Assembly: GCA_021018815.1 (NCBI GenBank)
Contig: JAITYX010000066.1
Location: 2,480,001 to 2,544,000 of the forward strand
Origin: Talinum fruticosum
Lineage: Eukaryota; Streptophyta; Magnoliopsida; Caryophyllales; Talinaceae
Length of the DNA: 64,000 nt
Direction: 5' to 3'
Below, piece after piece: positions 34,795 through 47,400 of the stretch; within the stretch, counting starts at the first letter, position 1, and each line of letters begins with the position of its first letter. Made by a program: the position numbers and the translations under genes. The notes under the pieces were generated by a model that worked only from the letters and a program-made list of their open reading frames with translations, made no database searches and was not told where the DNA came from.

Positions 34795-37700
34795 AACACC
34801 AAAATTATTGTGCTGGAACGTTAGGAGAACTCGTATCCACAACCTTTAGGTTTTTATCATGGATGTTGTGTACCAAGCATAACCCTATAATTCTCATACT
34901 CCTTGAGTCATCACATCTTGGTCAATATGCGGATACGATAAAGGCTAAGTTTGGTTTTCTCGGATCATCGTTATGTCACTCCTAACGAGGAATAGAGGGG
35001 GCATTGTTCTTTTTGAGAAAGCCACGATTATGGTGCTTGATTTTATAACACCCGGACCAGAACTCTTCTACTGCTTAATTAAGTTTGAGTCCACCGAACC
35101 TAAGGTGGTGATAATAGTCATGTATGCTTCTAGCAACTCTAATGCTAGGAAAGACTTTTGGAATTCCTTGTCTCTTAACCCTCCCCGACTAGCCAATCCG
35201 AGATGGTCATAGGGGACCTCAACAATGTTACCAACGAGAATGGAGAAATATGGAGGTAGAATTTGTAACCCTTCATAAGCTTCTAATTTTTTGATTGGAT
35301 GGATGTTTAGTCTCTTATTGATATGGTTTTAATGGGCTAGGTTTTACTTGAACTAATGATCGTGAAGGCTTTGACCGAGTTCAAGAAAGATTGGATAGAG
35401 CTTTGATAAACCCGGCCAGAATCCATATACTACCCTGAAACCAAGGTAACTCATCTTCCCGGGTGACTTCGATCACTGCCTTATTCTCATTGAAAATAAC
35501 CCACATGCCACTAGATTCAGCCACCTTTTAAGGGCTCTCCTGCTTGGCATTACCACTCTAGTTCCAGAATTTCTTCGATAAAGCATAGAACCCTAATGTC
35601 CCCTTTGAGGATAATGCAGCGAGATTCAACGATTAGGCCACAAGCTGGAATAGGGTGATTTTTGGTAACATTAACCATAACAAAAATAGAGTGTGCGCTA
35701 GACTATGGGGCATTCAAAAAGCTCTATCCAAAAAAGTTATCCATTTCCTTGTGAAACTTGAAAAAGACCTTAGGATTTACTATAACACTCTTCTTAAAAT
35801 GGAAAAAAGAATGTGGGATTAGAGAGATAGAATTAACAAGCATCTGTTCAATGACTTAAACACTAAGTACTTCCACATCGTCACTAGAGTCGAGGCAATA
35901 TCGAAAGAAAATAACCTGCCTAAAGAATGAAGAGGGTAGTAGGGTGTCGGGAGAAACAAATATTGTTGAATTAATACATATATATTTCAATAAAATTTTC
36001 CAAACTAGCAAAAATTGTGGGTCTATGAGTAGAAGCCCTTGGAACTTTTTGAACTTCAGTTTAACACTCCTTCTTTGGAAGAAATAAAGACTTCTACTGA
36101 CCAAATGAACCCCACAAAGTCACCTGGACCCGATGGCTTCTATGCTTTTTCCTAAAAAGTATTGGCATATCTTCGGGCCAAACATCACTGAGCTTATTAT
36201 TGAATGTTTTCTCGAACCAAGAAAGATTGATAACATTAATAAGACCTTCTTATGCCTTATTTCAAAAAGACCCTTGGTGGAATGTGTTATTGATCTTCGG
36301 CTAATAACCCTTTGTAACACCTCTTACAAAATTATGTCCAAAATACTAGTTAACAGAATCAAGCCGATCCTCCATGATATCATCAATTCGGCTCAATCTG
36401 GTTTTGTCCGGGAAGAAAAATCACGGATAATATCCTCCTTATTAAAGAGTTGGCTTTCCACATCTATCAAAGCAATACCAAATCAAAACCCATGGCTTTA
36501 AAGATTGATCTTACCAAAGCCTATGATACTTTGGAATGAGATTTTATCCGTGAGACCCTTGTTGATATGAATTTCCCTCCTCAGCTCATTAGAATAATCA
36601 TGGCTTATATCACCTCGACTAGAATCAAAATATTATGGAATGGCAAACCGGGTGAAAACATCCATCTTTCTAGAGGCATAAGGCAATGGGACCTGTTGTC
36701 TCCATACATTTTTGTTCATTGCATGGATAGACTATCAAGACTTATTAAGCAAAAATTTGCCAATACAAAATCAAAACCACTTAAGATAAAATCTTTGTCG
36801 ATCTCCCATGCCTTCTATGTAGATGATGTCATTATGTTTGGAAAGGCCGATCTTGCTAATATAAGAGTTATCATGGACACTCTTGATGATTTTGGTTAAA
36901 TGGCTAGATTGCATATCAAAAGGGCTAAGTCTCATATAATTTTTCCTAAGATTTCCATTATAGAATTAGACGTATCCTAGCGGCCTCTATTAGATGCCCT
37001 GCCTCTACTTGCTTTGGTAAATATTTGGGTGTTCCTATTTCTCACAAAAGTCCCAAGCACGGTGACTACTCCGACCTACTCAATAATTCCAAAGTAATCT
37101 TGCCCATTGGCAGACTAAGTTCGTTAACCTCGTAGGAAAAGTGAATCTCATTAAATTTGTCCATATTTCCCTTCCGGTGTATCATTTACAAATTGATTGC
37201 ATCCCGTTTAGAAGGATTTTTGATATGCATAAGCTGATCGGAAAATTTCTCCGGAATAAGCTTAATAAGATTTATTATCTTCCTAGAGTCAAATGGGAAG
37301 TGGTCACCTGGGGGTCTCGGCATTAAGAAGATTGACAAGTGAAATCTCTGCTTTCTTGCGAAACAACTTTGGAGAGTTGTCCAAAATGAACAAGTTTTAT
37401 GGGTCCAACTTCGAGGGCCAAATATTTTGACACTGAATGCCTTGACCTCTGCTACCCTAAGCCTCACCATTCGCCTATCTAGCGAAACCTTCTCAAAGCC
37501 AAACATTTGGTATCCTCAAATACTATCGTCAAAATTGGTAATGGTCGGGTGACTTCTATATGGTTTGTAAATGGCTCCCTTGTTGACCTCTCATTGAAGC
37601 TATGAATGTTAACCTACCTCGAGCAACTGAACATTTATGTGTTTCCTCTTTTGCTCCCGAGAGGACGATGGAACCTTTGATGAATTAATGACGGGTTCCC

Positions 37701-38877
37701 CAAAGACATTGTTGAACTAGTCCTTAAACTCCCTCCCCGTCGCCTATATTGTCCAAGGACAAGGTTATATGGGAATGCTCCACTAATGGATCATTATCTG
37801 TCTAGAAACTTTATAAAATCACCAACCTAGGACAACCGGTCCCCCTCCCCCAATTAGATGGAATGAAATTTGGAAGAATGGAGCTAAATTCAAACAACGA
37901 ACCTTAATGTGGTGTGCGAGGCTTTGAGGGATTGCCTATGGTCGAGTTGCTTGGGTTAATGGATCCCTAACATGAACCCTAAATGTCCAGTTTGTTGGAA
38001 TCCTTCGAAACTCACCTTTATCTTTTTAGAGACAGCCCCTATACAGACTGCTACGTGGGTCAAATTCATGAATAATAATTATCCTATTCTGGTTGCCAAG
38101 TTTTATAATGAAGACTGGACACAATGGATTAATCTTAACCTTAGGCAAAACAAATACTAGGTCTCGAGATTCTTGGCCATTTGTTGGCATATTTGGAATT
38201 ATCATAATAGGTATGTGTTCACCAATGCTCGCCAATGATCCATACTCTATGGAATGATATTTGCTCGGATATTAAAGTGTCTAATGAGATTTTAAGAGTG
38301 TAGGGACTGAAATTTCTAAAAATACCCCGGTGGTTCTTTGGACACCAGCCACTAACGCCCACTTCAAGCTGAATATTGGCTACCATTGGCATGGAGAAAG
38401 AGGAAGGTTCATCGTTGCGGGTGTTATGAGAACTAATAGACATAGTTGGTTCTTTGAAGTTCACTACTACCGTCTATAACAACGAGTACTATCATGGCTA
38501 TGCTTGAGGGACTTAAAGAATCTCTTAGGAAAGCATGGGAATTTGGTATTCCCAAATTTGAGATCGACACGGAAATTGAAGCCATTAACAAGCTTCGGGA
38601 GGAAGGGGAATTTAGCAATGACCCCACTTGCTTATGTTGTTGGAGAAACCAAAAGTCCGATGCAAAATCAATGGAGCATTAAAATTAACTATGTGATCAA
38701 ACAAGTGAATATGGTGGCAAGCTGCTCCGACCATTCTCAATGAAGACCAAATGGAACCGCTGAGATTTCTTAATCTTCCACCTCCCCAAGTGAAATGGAT
38801 CCTCAAGGCTGACGAAGAAGTGCTTAACATCAACAGTTTGATTCGGACGTATCTCATGGAAGCCATTAACAACTAAT
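34795..38877 (+). pseudogene. LINE ORF2 pseudogene (EN-RT-RNase H)
   Basis: The endonuclease start is seen as KIIVLER and NPIILIL (34800-34905). RT blocks: KSPGPDGFYAFF (about 36120-36155), LRLITLCNTSYKIMSKILVN (36296-36355), SAQSGFVREEK, KIDLTKAYDTLEW (36500-36538), SRGIRQWDLLSPYIF, and the polymerase box FYVDDVIMF at about 36815-36840 (plant L1 usually FADD). A zf-RVT-like segment (KFKQRTLMWCARL, PKCPVCW) and an RNase H-like end with HFKLNIGYHWHGERGRF follow. Stops occur in every section. The RT frame 36133-36899 is the longest surviving run, with two breaks. Confidence 0.8.
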
Positions 38878-39079
38878 GATCTGTTGTTTCTCTATCTCGT
38901 TGTATCCGATGTGGTCTTGTTTCTTGGTTAGGATGGATTAGGGTTTTGGGATAGTGGTTTTCTCTTGCATGCTCTTTGTATGGCTTGAACCGATGAATTT
39001 TGTTTTCCCTTTTCCTAATGGACGGTTGTACTTAATTTTCTATTTATGTCATTTGCTTTCCAAATAAAAAAATATATGG

Positions 39080-39815
39080 CAATAAAGGTGGTTTATCGCC
39101 ATCCTAACTTCTGGACTAATTCATTTTATACTTTGTTCCAATAATCAAATGTAAATAAATATTATTTCATAATTATTAAAACAAAATAATAATACTAAAA
39201 CAACGTAAATAAATCGGAACAAAAACTAAATCAACCGTTTTCAAGGAGCCGTACAATCAAATGCGGTCAAACAACTAGTGGTAGAAAACGGAAAGCCTCA
39301 ATTTCGAGCTTTGAGAGTCATGTTAGCTCATCATCAAGTCAACTACCAAGTGTTGGTATATAATTATATTCTTAAATAGTTTTAAAGTTGAGCACGCTAA
39401 TAACTAACGTAAATACAAGATGTATCATTATTGTTATTTTATGTTCAAAGTTTGAATTATTTACGTCTAAATCTTGTTCTTTTATGGTGATATGAATTTT
39501 GTAGTTCTAAGTTAAATCCCTAATCAAGCTATGTTTGCATGATAAATATTGAAATTCATTTTAATTATGTATCCATTATTAAGGTTATTTTAAATAAAAA
39601 AGGAAAAATAAAGATAATGACAAAAAGCTCACACCTACTTCTTTATTTATGTTAAAAACCTAAACAATTATATCAGAGAATATTCTATCCTTTTACTAAG
39701 ATTAGTCAAAGGTAAAATTTTCCTATAGTTCAAGAGACATAAGCCTCCTTTTTTTCTTTTTCATTTTAAATTCTTGAAATCCATTCCTATTTTCACCCAA
39801 CCCAACATAAATAAA
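39080..39815. other. AT-rich spacer, no gene seen
   Basis: The only landmark is a TTGAGCACGC piece at 39388-39397 that resembles the family-B LTR motif. It is too short to call an LTR. Confidence 0.5.
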
Positions 39816-39816
39816 A

Positions 39817-40012
39817 GGGGAATTGGACGCCATTAATCCAAAGTTTGGGGATGTTGGAAGACATTAATCCCAACTGGAGAATTGGATGCCAACACCCCCA
39901 ACTTTTGACCTATTTACATTTCTTGCACCGCTATCGAGTTGAACTCGGTTGTTAAATGACGTGGAGGCGGTACTATTACACATGGACAATGACGACGGCG
40001 ACGATGATGATG

Positions 40013-40108
<96 letters not shown>

Positions 40109-40440
40109 TTTATTTATTGTTTGGATGAAGATGGTAAAAAAATGCAATTAAACCTAATGTCTTTACCCTCTCGTGTTGTGTTCTCTATCTCTCTTTAGGG
40201 GTAAAGATATTAGGTTTGACTTGTATTTTTTATCACTTTTGCTAAATTGTCATCCAAAAACTAAATAATTTTTTATTTATTATCCACGTGTAACGACCTA
40301 TTGTCCATGTGATTCAACAAGCAAAACTCGGTGGTGGTGCAAGAAATGTAAATAAGTCCAAAGTTGGCGTCTAATTCTCCGGTTGGGATTAATGACGTCC
40401 AACACCACCAAACTTTGGATTATTGGGGTCCAATTCCCTA
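39817..40440. mobile_element. Foldback MITE with a trinucleotide array in one arm
   Basis: Left end GGGGAATTGGACGCCATTAA and right end (inverted) AGGGAATTGGACCCCAATAA start inverted repeats that stay alignable for about 150 bp. A second inverted pair lies inside: CCTAATGTCTTTACCC at about 40153-40170 against GGGTAAAGATATTAGG at about 40199-40215, extending about 60-85 bp outward. Nearly the whole element therefore folds on itself. The left arm alone carries the (TAA)n array. The flanks are A-rich (AATAAAA both sides), so the target duplication cannot be fixed. Possibly Mutator-like; superfamily uncertain. Confidence 0.75.
40009..40106. repeat. (TAA)n microsatellite, ~31 units
   Basis: An ATAATAATA run preceded by imperfect GACGACGGCGACGATGATGA units. 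It lies in the left arm of the foldback MITE. Confidence 0.95.
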
Positions 40441-40622
40441 ATAAAATATTATCATTCAACAAGGACAGCAGTAGAAGGGGCCATGGGTCCCCTTCCCCTC
40501 CCGAATTTATAAAATTATTAACAAACTTTAGATTATTAGTAATGTGAAGTTTGGTCTTTTCTCTACCGGTGTTGGTCGTCTCTATCCTTGCATAAAGTTA
40601 ACAAGCTTCACATTATCATAAA

Positions 40623-40650
40623 CTAGTCTACACCCGTGCTATGCACGGAG
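40623..40650 (-). mobile_element. Helitron 3-prime terminus
   Basis: On the minus strand the sequence reads CTCCGTGCATAGCACGG then GTGTAGACTAG, followed by T. A short GC hairpin (6-bp stem CCGTGC/GCACGG) lies about 8-10 nt before a terminal CTAG next to T, as at the 3-prime end of plant Helitrons. The matching 5-prime TC end should lie to the right (40650-42770) but was not found. No Rep/helicase ORF is visible, so it would be non-autonomous or truncated. Confidence 0.5.
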
Positions 40651-40654
40651 TAAT

Positions 40655-42766
40655 GTTGTACAATGCATACCTTAAGAAATTTTTAAATCACGCAGCGATA
40701 TTGTACTTCGAGTTTCTTTTTTCGATAATTTGATTTTATTGAATGGTTTCACTTTCAACAACATTCTTCTACATGTTATCCCCTCATAGCGAAAACACTT
40801 TCGTGACTCATCAAAGTTATCAGAACCTAATACATAAAAATCATTGGAGTCCAACACACATTCATCTTCTAATCATTCTAAATGTCAAAAGAATAAATAA
40901 AGAATCTAAAATACTAAATAAAAAGAATGTTAAAAAAATATCATCAAGGTTTTAAGATGACACTCGTGATTTGAAACATTAACAAGTCATACCCCTCTAA
41001 GAATCAAACAATTTAAATAAACCCTACTCATACAATTATAAAAACGAGTGTGACAATATGTTTGGGTATCAAAAGGCAAATATATTAGTAGAAAAAACAA
41101 TAATATATGACTGATAGATATTGAATTTGATGACCTATAAATGACAATAAATATCATTATGTCACAAATTAATATTACAATACAAAGTACATCAAATCAA
41201 TAAAAGAATATCAAACTTATAACTCATAACTCTCTACAAAATCAATACTAATTTAACTTAATTGACGCCTAGATAAATTTTTATATGCAACCAACCTATT
41301 AAAATATTATTGACTTAAATATCATACGAACTCTTAAAAAGTACACATATACCCATAATGGGATCTCATTTTTAAAAATTATAAGGTGAACATAATGATA
41401 TATCCATTCATACCTACCTCCGCACATAAAGACAATAGATTTTCCTCCTACACTCTTCGATCATCTTCAAGATGTTATAGACAATAAAAGTTAATTATAA
41501 ATAACTTCAAGCCGAGACTCCAACCTCTTAACCATAAATAACTTTACATTGAAACTTCACCCCTTATCTTCTAATGCATCCTTAAATCAGTTGTATATGC
41601 AAAGCATTTGCCCAACATCCAACTTAGTTTGAAAAATGGATTCATACATTTTAACTTTGCTTCGGCGCTTTCAAAACTGAATTTGTAGTTATATCTATTC
41701 TCTAAAAGTTATAACATTCTAATCATCTAAAAGGGAATGAGAAAATTCATTAAAGATTAAATTTACTGGTATTAAACATTCACATGCAATAAGAAAAGTA
41801 TGGTGAGAAAAAATTCATTTTGTAAGCTTACCCAAAAATTATATAAGCATTAAAATCATTTAAGATAGAAATGTGGTGAGAACGAATGACAACTTCACTT
41901 TTGCATAAATTAGCAAGTGAAACATATAAAATTCAACTTTATAATTACCAAATTAGCCTTCATAAATCATACCAATGATGAAGTAAGTAATAAACTAAGA
42001 AAATGGTTTCTAAAAGGTAACATATACAAATCCTAGAGACAGGTAACTTAAGATAATTTTTTTTTTTTTTGGTTGGCTCAATTTAGCAAGTTAGGAAAAA
42101 AGCATATAATGAAGATATCTCATATAATTGAGGTAATCTATTGAAATGCATTCAATTTGTTGTAAGCATTATATGACAACCTTGATTATTTAATCTCTAT
42201 TCTTTGACCCTATATTTGTAAAGAAAATGTAGATAAACTTAAGTGTAAGGATTCATCGTTAATCAATCGAGACACCATCTCAAACTCCTCCTCCCCAATT
42301 TAAAGTACACACTAGTATTCAATTAAGACCCAAATCTAGAGATACCTAAATACCAAAGCTAAATTGCCAAAGCAACCAAGCTTACTAGAATTATGCATCT
42401 ATAACTCAAAGTCACGGACCTTCGACTCGTTCTCTAATATTTTTGAAACCTCTTTATCTTTTCATCACAACAAATATGTCATTTTATTATTCCTAAATTT
42501 TGGTTATCTTAAACAACGACTCTATTCTGTTTATATCACAAACAAATGAAACTAAAATAACCTAAATTAAGATCTTGAAACTGTAAAAAGAAACGTGAAA
42601 GGTGAAGTATCAACTCCACATAAGCCAATTACCATTATTCAACATTTGTTTCAATATATAAAGGAGAAAAGAAAAATACTAATGAGACTCGTATTATCAC
42701 ACACACACAAAAACAGGAGGAGACTCCACTTATAAAAGAATTTTTTTTATTTGAGTAAATTATATT
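40655..42766. other. AT-rich DNA, possibly Helitron body
   Basis: No domain-bearing frame. If the Helitron end at 40623 is real, part of this stretch is its interior. Confidence 0.4.
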
Positions 42767-42771
42767 ATTTA

Positions 42772-44381
42772 TGAAGATTCGGACTTTATACTTACACTTT
42801 TCTGAACTCCATCAAGGAATCAGGTATAAGACTTCATCTCTTATAGGGTTTTGATTTCAAGTCATTCCATGTGCCTTATAAACTTTTCCGAGTGATATAC
42901 CATTTTCTCTCGAGTGTTATAGAAACTACCGTATATGTTTACGCTTGATTCCGACCGACTCGGAAAGCATACTTCTACATGCCACTTCACACTCGGTTCG
43001 AGTCACTCAACACTCGGGTATATCGCATGTTCAAACACTTTCTTTCACACGCATAAACTCGAGTCCGACTTCATGTTCCGGGAATTATATTGTTAATTCA
43101 CTATTCTAAGTCGAGCATATCTAGTTTGAACTTTGTTTAGTCTAGATCAAGTTTGTCTACTCTGATTTTCTCCTTTTGACTTGATTATATATTCTAAACC
43201 GACTAAGATGGAATTTGAGTATCATGGATATTAGACTCGGAAAATTTCATTCCTTTTCTAACTCGGATAATTAATCACTTAATTATCTTAATTATGTTAT
43301 TATCTTTATCTAATCTTGGACCAAAGTATTTTATACTTTGAGAACCAAATTGATTTAGTTTTCTAGGTTATTCAAACGAGGCTATCCTATTTTTGAATTA
43401 CAAAAGTAATCGGCTTCAAAACGTCAAATTATCGGCGAGACAAGGCTTTTTCCACCTCCGACCTAGCCCTAGACAACTGTGTCGGGGTTGTCCGTTTCCA
43501 AAACTAGAAATCCGCAACTCTAAGCTCAACGGTGGTTTCCACCTTACTTTTCAAGACACCACCGAGTGGTTTTGGGACTTCCAAAGGAGTCAAGAGCCGT
43601 TGCCCAATGTTCATATCTCAATGGATATTTTACGAGTAACTCATAAAATCCATTACAACGGTCACAAAGGACTTCCAGTCGGAAGATGGACACAACGGCT
43701 AAGCTGCTTGGTCATCTATAAATAGAAGCCATCTTTGAAGACTTGAAGATTTCTTGAACCAATTGTTAATACACATACTTAAGCAAAAGTCATTGTATTT
43801 ATTCTCAATCTTCTACTTACAACTCCAATTCGTATTTAATATTTCTCCGAGTTATAAGGTCTTGTACTTAGTTACAAACGCTCGCTTTCTTACTTTCTAA
43901 GTAAGGTCCCTTGATTGAGCTGTAAGGGTTAACTCGGCTCGATTGTCCCTAACTGTAAGGGTTATCTTAGTTAGGAAGTACTAGATCGAGATAAAGGAAT
44001 TTCGAGTTTAGGAAAAACTTGTAAGGCGTTGTCTAAGGGAGCAACTCGGGTTGAGTCGGTCTACTGTATTTTGTGGACTCAAAATAGTGGATTTGTCTTT
44101 GTGCTTGGATTAACGCGGTCCGTGGTTTTCTCGCCCGGGAGGGTTTCCACGTACTTTCGAGTTATAACTTTTACGAGTGCATTCTAGACTCGGTCGGTTT
44201 TAAAGTTCTGTTTAATCTATTTCTTCATTCTTTACTCGAACTCCGAGTCGAGTGCTTTTTTAGTTCGTCCTTGACTCCCACTCACCTCATAGTCATGTCT
44301 ATTTTAAATTTCAAGCAAATTTTATTATCACGCTATTCACCCCCTCTAGGGTGACTTAGTCTCTCCGAGAGCAAACCTTCA
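42772..44381 (+). repeat. Copia 5-prime LTR (1610 bp)
   Basis: Starts TGAAGATTCGGACTTTATAC and ends GAGCAAACCTTCA. It matches 55470-56518 plus 59253-59814 throughout. A 110-codon ORF inside (43393-43725) is not conserved as an ORF in the other LTR and is not counted as a gene. Confidence 0.93.
43717..43724 (+). promoter_or_regulatory. TATA box of the copia 5-prime LTR
   Basis: TATAAATA about 945 bp into the LTR. The same box occurs at 56416-56423 in the 3-prime LTR. It is the expected RNA polymerase II promoter for the element. Confidence 0.65.
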
Positions 44382-44398
44382 ATTGGTATAAGAGCCTA
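44382..44398 (+). other. Primer-binding site (tRNA-Met type)
   Basis: ATTGGTATAAGAGCC directly follows the LTR. It resembles the TGGTATCAGAGC complement of initiator methionine tRNA used by most plant copia elements, with a C-to-A change. Confidence 0.8.
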
Positions 44399-44441
44399 GC
44401 CTTTCGGAAAGGATCTAACCATCCAAAGGTTTAAAGATCAA

Positions 44442-47400
44442 ATGGCTCGGAACAACGGAGAGTTCGATGAAGGAAGATCTTCCAGCAGATCAGCAAAATT
44501 CAAAGGATCTAACTTCGTGCGATGGAAGAAGCTCATGGAATGTTTCCTAGTAGATCATGATGAAGATGTCCGGAACATCATACAAGAAGGAAACTACCTT
44601 CTCATAAAGACGAGTAGCAACAAGACTCGTGCCCAAGATCAAGGCGAGTACACCACGAGGAAGCAGAGAAGTTCGGAAAGAACTTCAAGGCAATGAACAT
44701 TCCGATATACGCCATCAGCTCAAAAGAATACAACCGAGTGTCGGCCGTGACACAGCCAAAGAAGTGTAGGACACACTTGTCAACACTTATGAAGGCACTA
44801 GTCAAGTCGAGCAAGCGAAGATAAGTCAATATCTTCACAAGTATGAGCTATTCAAGATGGAGCCGAAGAAAACATCACTCGGATGTTCATTCGCTTTATT
44901 GAGATTACAAACAATCTCAAATCTCTGGGTAAAAAGATTTCCCACGAGGAAATGTACAAAAGATACTCGAAGCCTACCCAAGAGAAGATGGGGTCCCAAG
45001 GTGACAACTATCGAAGAGGCTCGGAATTTGTCTCTACTAAAGCCGAGACGAACTCATTGGGAAGCTTCTCACCCATGAGATTCACTTGGAAGAAGAGGAT
45101 GCACGAGGTCAACACCAAAAAGAACATTGCGGCGATCGAAACCGGAGAAGCAAATTTGAGTTCCTCGACTCGGAAGAGGATCCCATGGCACTTATCGCTA
45201 GAGGCTTGAAGAGAATGATGAAGCACAAGAGATGGGATAAGAAGCCAAGAGAAGAGTTCTATAAGAAAGACAAGAAGGACGAGAAAAGGTAAACACTCTT
45301 CCCCTTCAAAGTTATCTTTGACTAAGAACTCGGTCTGTTTTGAATGTGGCGAGCAAGGAACACATAGTCAAGGATTGTCCAAGGAGAAAAAGGGACAGAA
45401 AGAAGAAAAAGGCTATGATGGCCACATGGAGTGACGAGGACTCATCGGAAGATGATGAGGACTCGGATGACTCAAAGTGTCCGATGGCACTTTCCGACTC
45501 GAAGTGGAAACAAAGTCGGACACGAGATCAATCGGACAATGAGGAAGCAAATCCTCAAGAGGTAATTGAATACTTTCTCAAATTTTCCAAAGTTGATTTA
45601 CCTAAGTATATTTTCACTTTGGAGGAGAAGTCCAATTCGACTCTTCTCATTTTAAAGAACTTGAGTCAATTTCTTTGAAAGCATTTCTTTAAAAAATGAG
45701 TTGGAAAAGCCGAGACTTACACTCGGAGAACTCAAGACTAGTGCTCAATCCCATGAGACTGAGTCCGAGTTACTCAGAAGAGAAAATGAGCAACTAAAGC
45801 AAAAGCTCAATGAGTCTCAAGATCTTGTTTTAAAATTTACTCAAGGTCAGAAAAACCTTGATATGCTCTTGGGATCTCATTGTGTCTCCTTCGAAAAGAA
45901 GGTCTTGGTTTTAACAAAGAGGAGGAATCCAATTCCTACTCGGAGCTTTTCAAAAGGATTCTGAACTGTAAAGTTTAGGAAGAGCGAGCACGGTCCCATT
46001 CATAAAAATGAAAGGAGGACTGAGCCCGGACCAGCTTACAGGAGAAAGCCATCTCCACCGGTTTATAAGAGAAAAGCTTTTCAAAAGAAAGAGACACGGA
46101 CTCAGTTCTCTAAACGGAAGACTCGAGAATCGGACCAAACCCAAAGTCATTCAAATGCGGGTTTCGAAAAATCTTCTTCCTCGAAAAGGACCACAGTAAA
46201 GGGTGTTATTGGGTTCGTTAGAGGAAGAGAGAAGGGTTAGTTTGTTTCTGTTTTGCAGGCCACTCGAAAAAGATCAAAAGGACATTGGTACCTAAACGGT
46301 GGATGCTCACGCCACATGTTAGGAGAGTCGGGACTCTTTTTGAGTTAGAAGAGTACAAAGGAGGAAAAGTCACATTTGGAGATGACAGCAAAGGCAAGAT
46401 AATTGGGATAGGGAAGATTGAAAAAGGGGGCAATCTGGTCAGCCCAATATACCTTGTCAAAGGGTTAAAGTACAACCCGCTTAGCATCTCTCAACTGTGT
46501 GATAAAGGTCAAGAGGTAAGATTCACTTAGACCAACTGTTATATTTCGATGATGCTACCAAGGAGATCAAGCTCTCGGGTAAGAGATCGGGTAACACTTA
46601 TATTACTCCTCTTTCGACTCGAGTAAGAATTTATCTTGTTTAAAAGCATCACTTCTTGATGACTCATGGACATGGCATAGTAGATTAGGTCATGTTAGCA
46701 TGCATACTATTAAGAAACCGACATCTCATGGTTTAGTCGGAGGATTGCCTAATTGTGCTTTTTAAGAAAGATAAAATTTGTTAAGCATGCACAAAAGGGA
46801 AACAAGTCAGATCATCTTTCAAATCTCTGAAGATAGTTTCCACATCCAAGGTGCTTGAAATGCTACATATGGACTTATGTGGTGAAATCCCTATTAAGAG
46901 TCTTGGAGGTAAATCATATGTACTTGTTATCGTTGATGATTACTCACGATTTACCTAGGTGTGTTTTCTTAAGCACAAAAATGAAGCATTCAAAGAGTTG
47001 AACAAGCTCTGCGAGGAAAATCGAAGTTGAGTCTCGGACTCGGATCCGGAGAATTTGAGCCGACCATGGAAGAGAGTTTGACTACTCGGAATTTGCGGAG
47101 TTTTGTGACAAGAATGGCATCTCCCACAACTTCTCAGCACCAAGAACTCCTCAACAAAATGGAGTGGTTGAGAGAAAGAACACAACTCTTGAACAAATAG
47201 CTAGGACAATGATGATTGAACACAATCTACCCTACTATTTACGGGCTGAGGCGATAAACACAGACAAACTACACCTTGAACAGATGCCTCATCGGACCCA
47301 TCCTGAAGAAAACACCATACGAGCTCTACAAAGGGAAGAAACCCAATATCTCACACTTCAAACCCTTTGGATGTAAGTGTTTTGTTCACAACAATGGTAA

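Larger units (their letters stand above)
29690..39075 (+). mobile_element. L1-type LINE, near full length, split by a solo LTR
   Basis: Order on the plus strand: ORF1 (DUF4283 plus knuckle, 29690-31240 and 34076-34790), endonuclease (34795-35430), RT (36060-37000), zf-RVT (37860-38010), RNase H-like end (38330-38877), then an untranslated tail ending in an A-rich CAAATAAAAAAATATATGGC near 39060. A family-B solo LTR interrupts ORF1. Every ORF has stops, so it is inactive. Flanking target duplications were not identified. Confidence 0.8.

Noticed and set aside
43393..43725. 110-codon ORF
   Set aside because: Lies in the copia 5-prime LTR; the matching 3-prime LTR ORF (56091-56342) differs by frameshifts.
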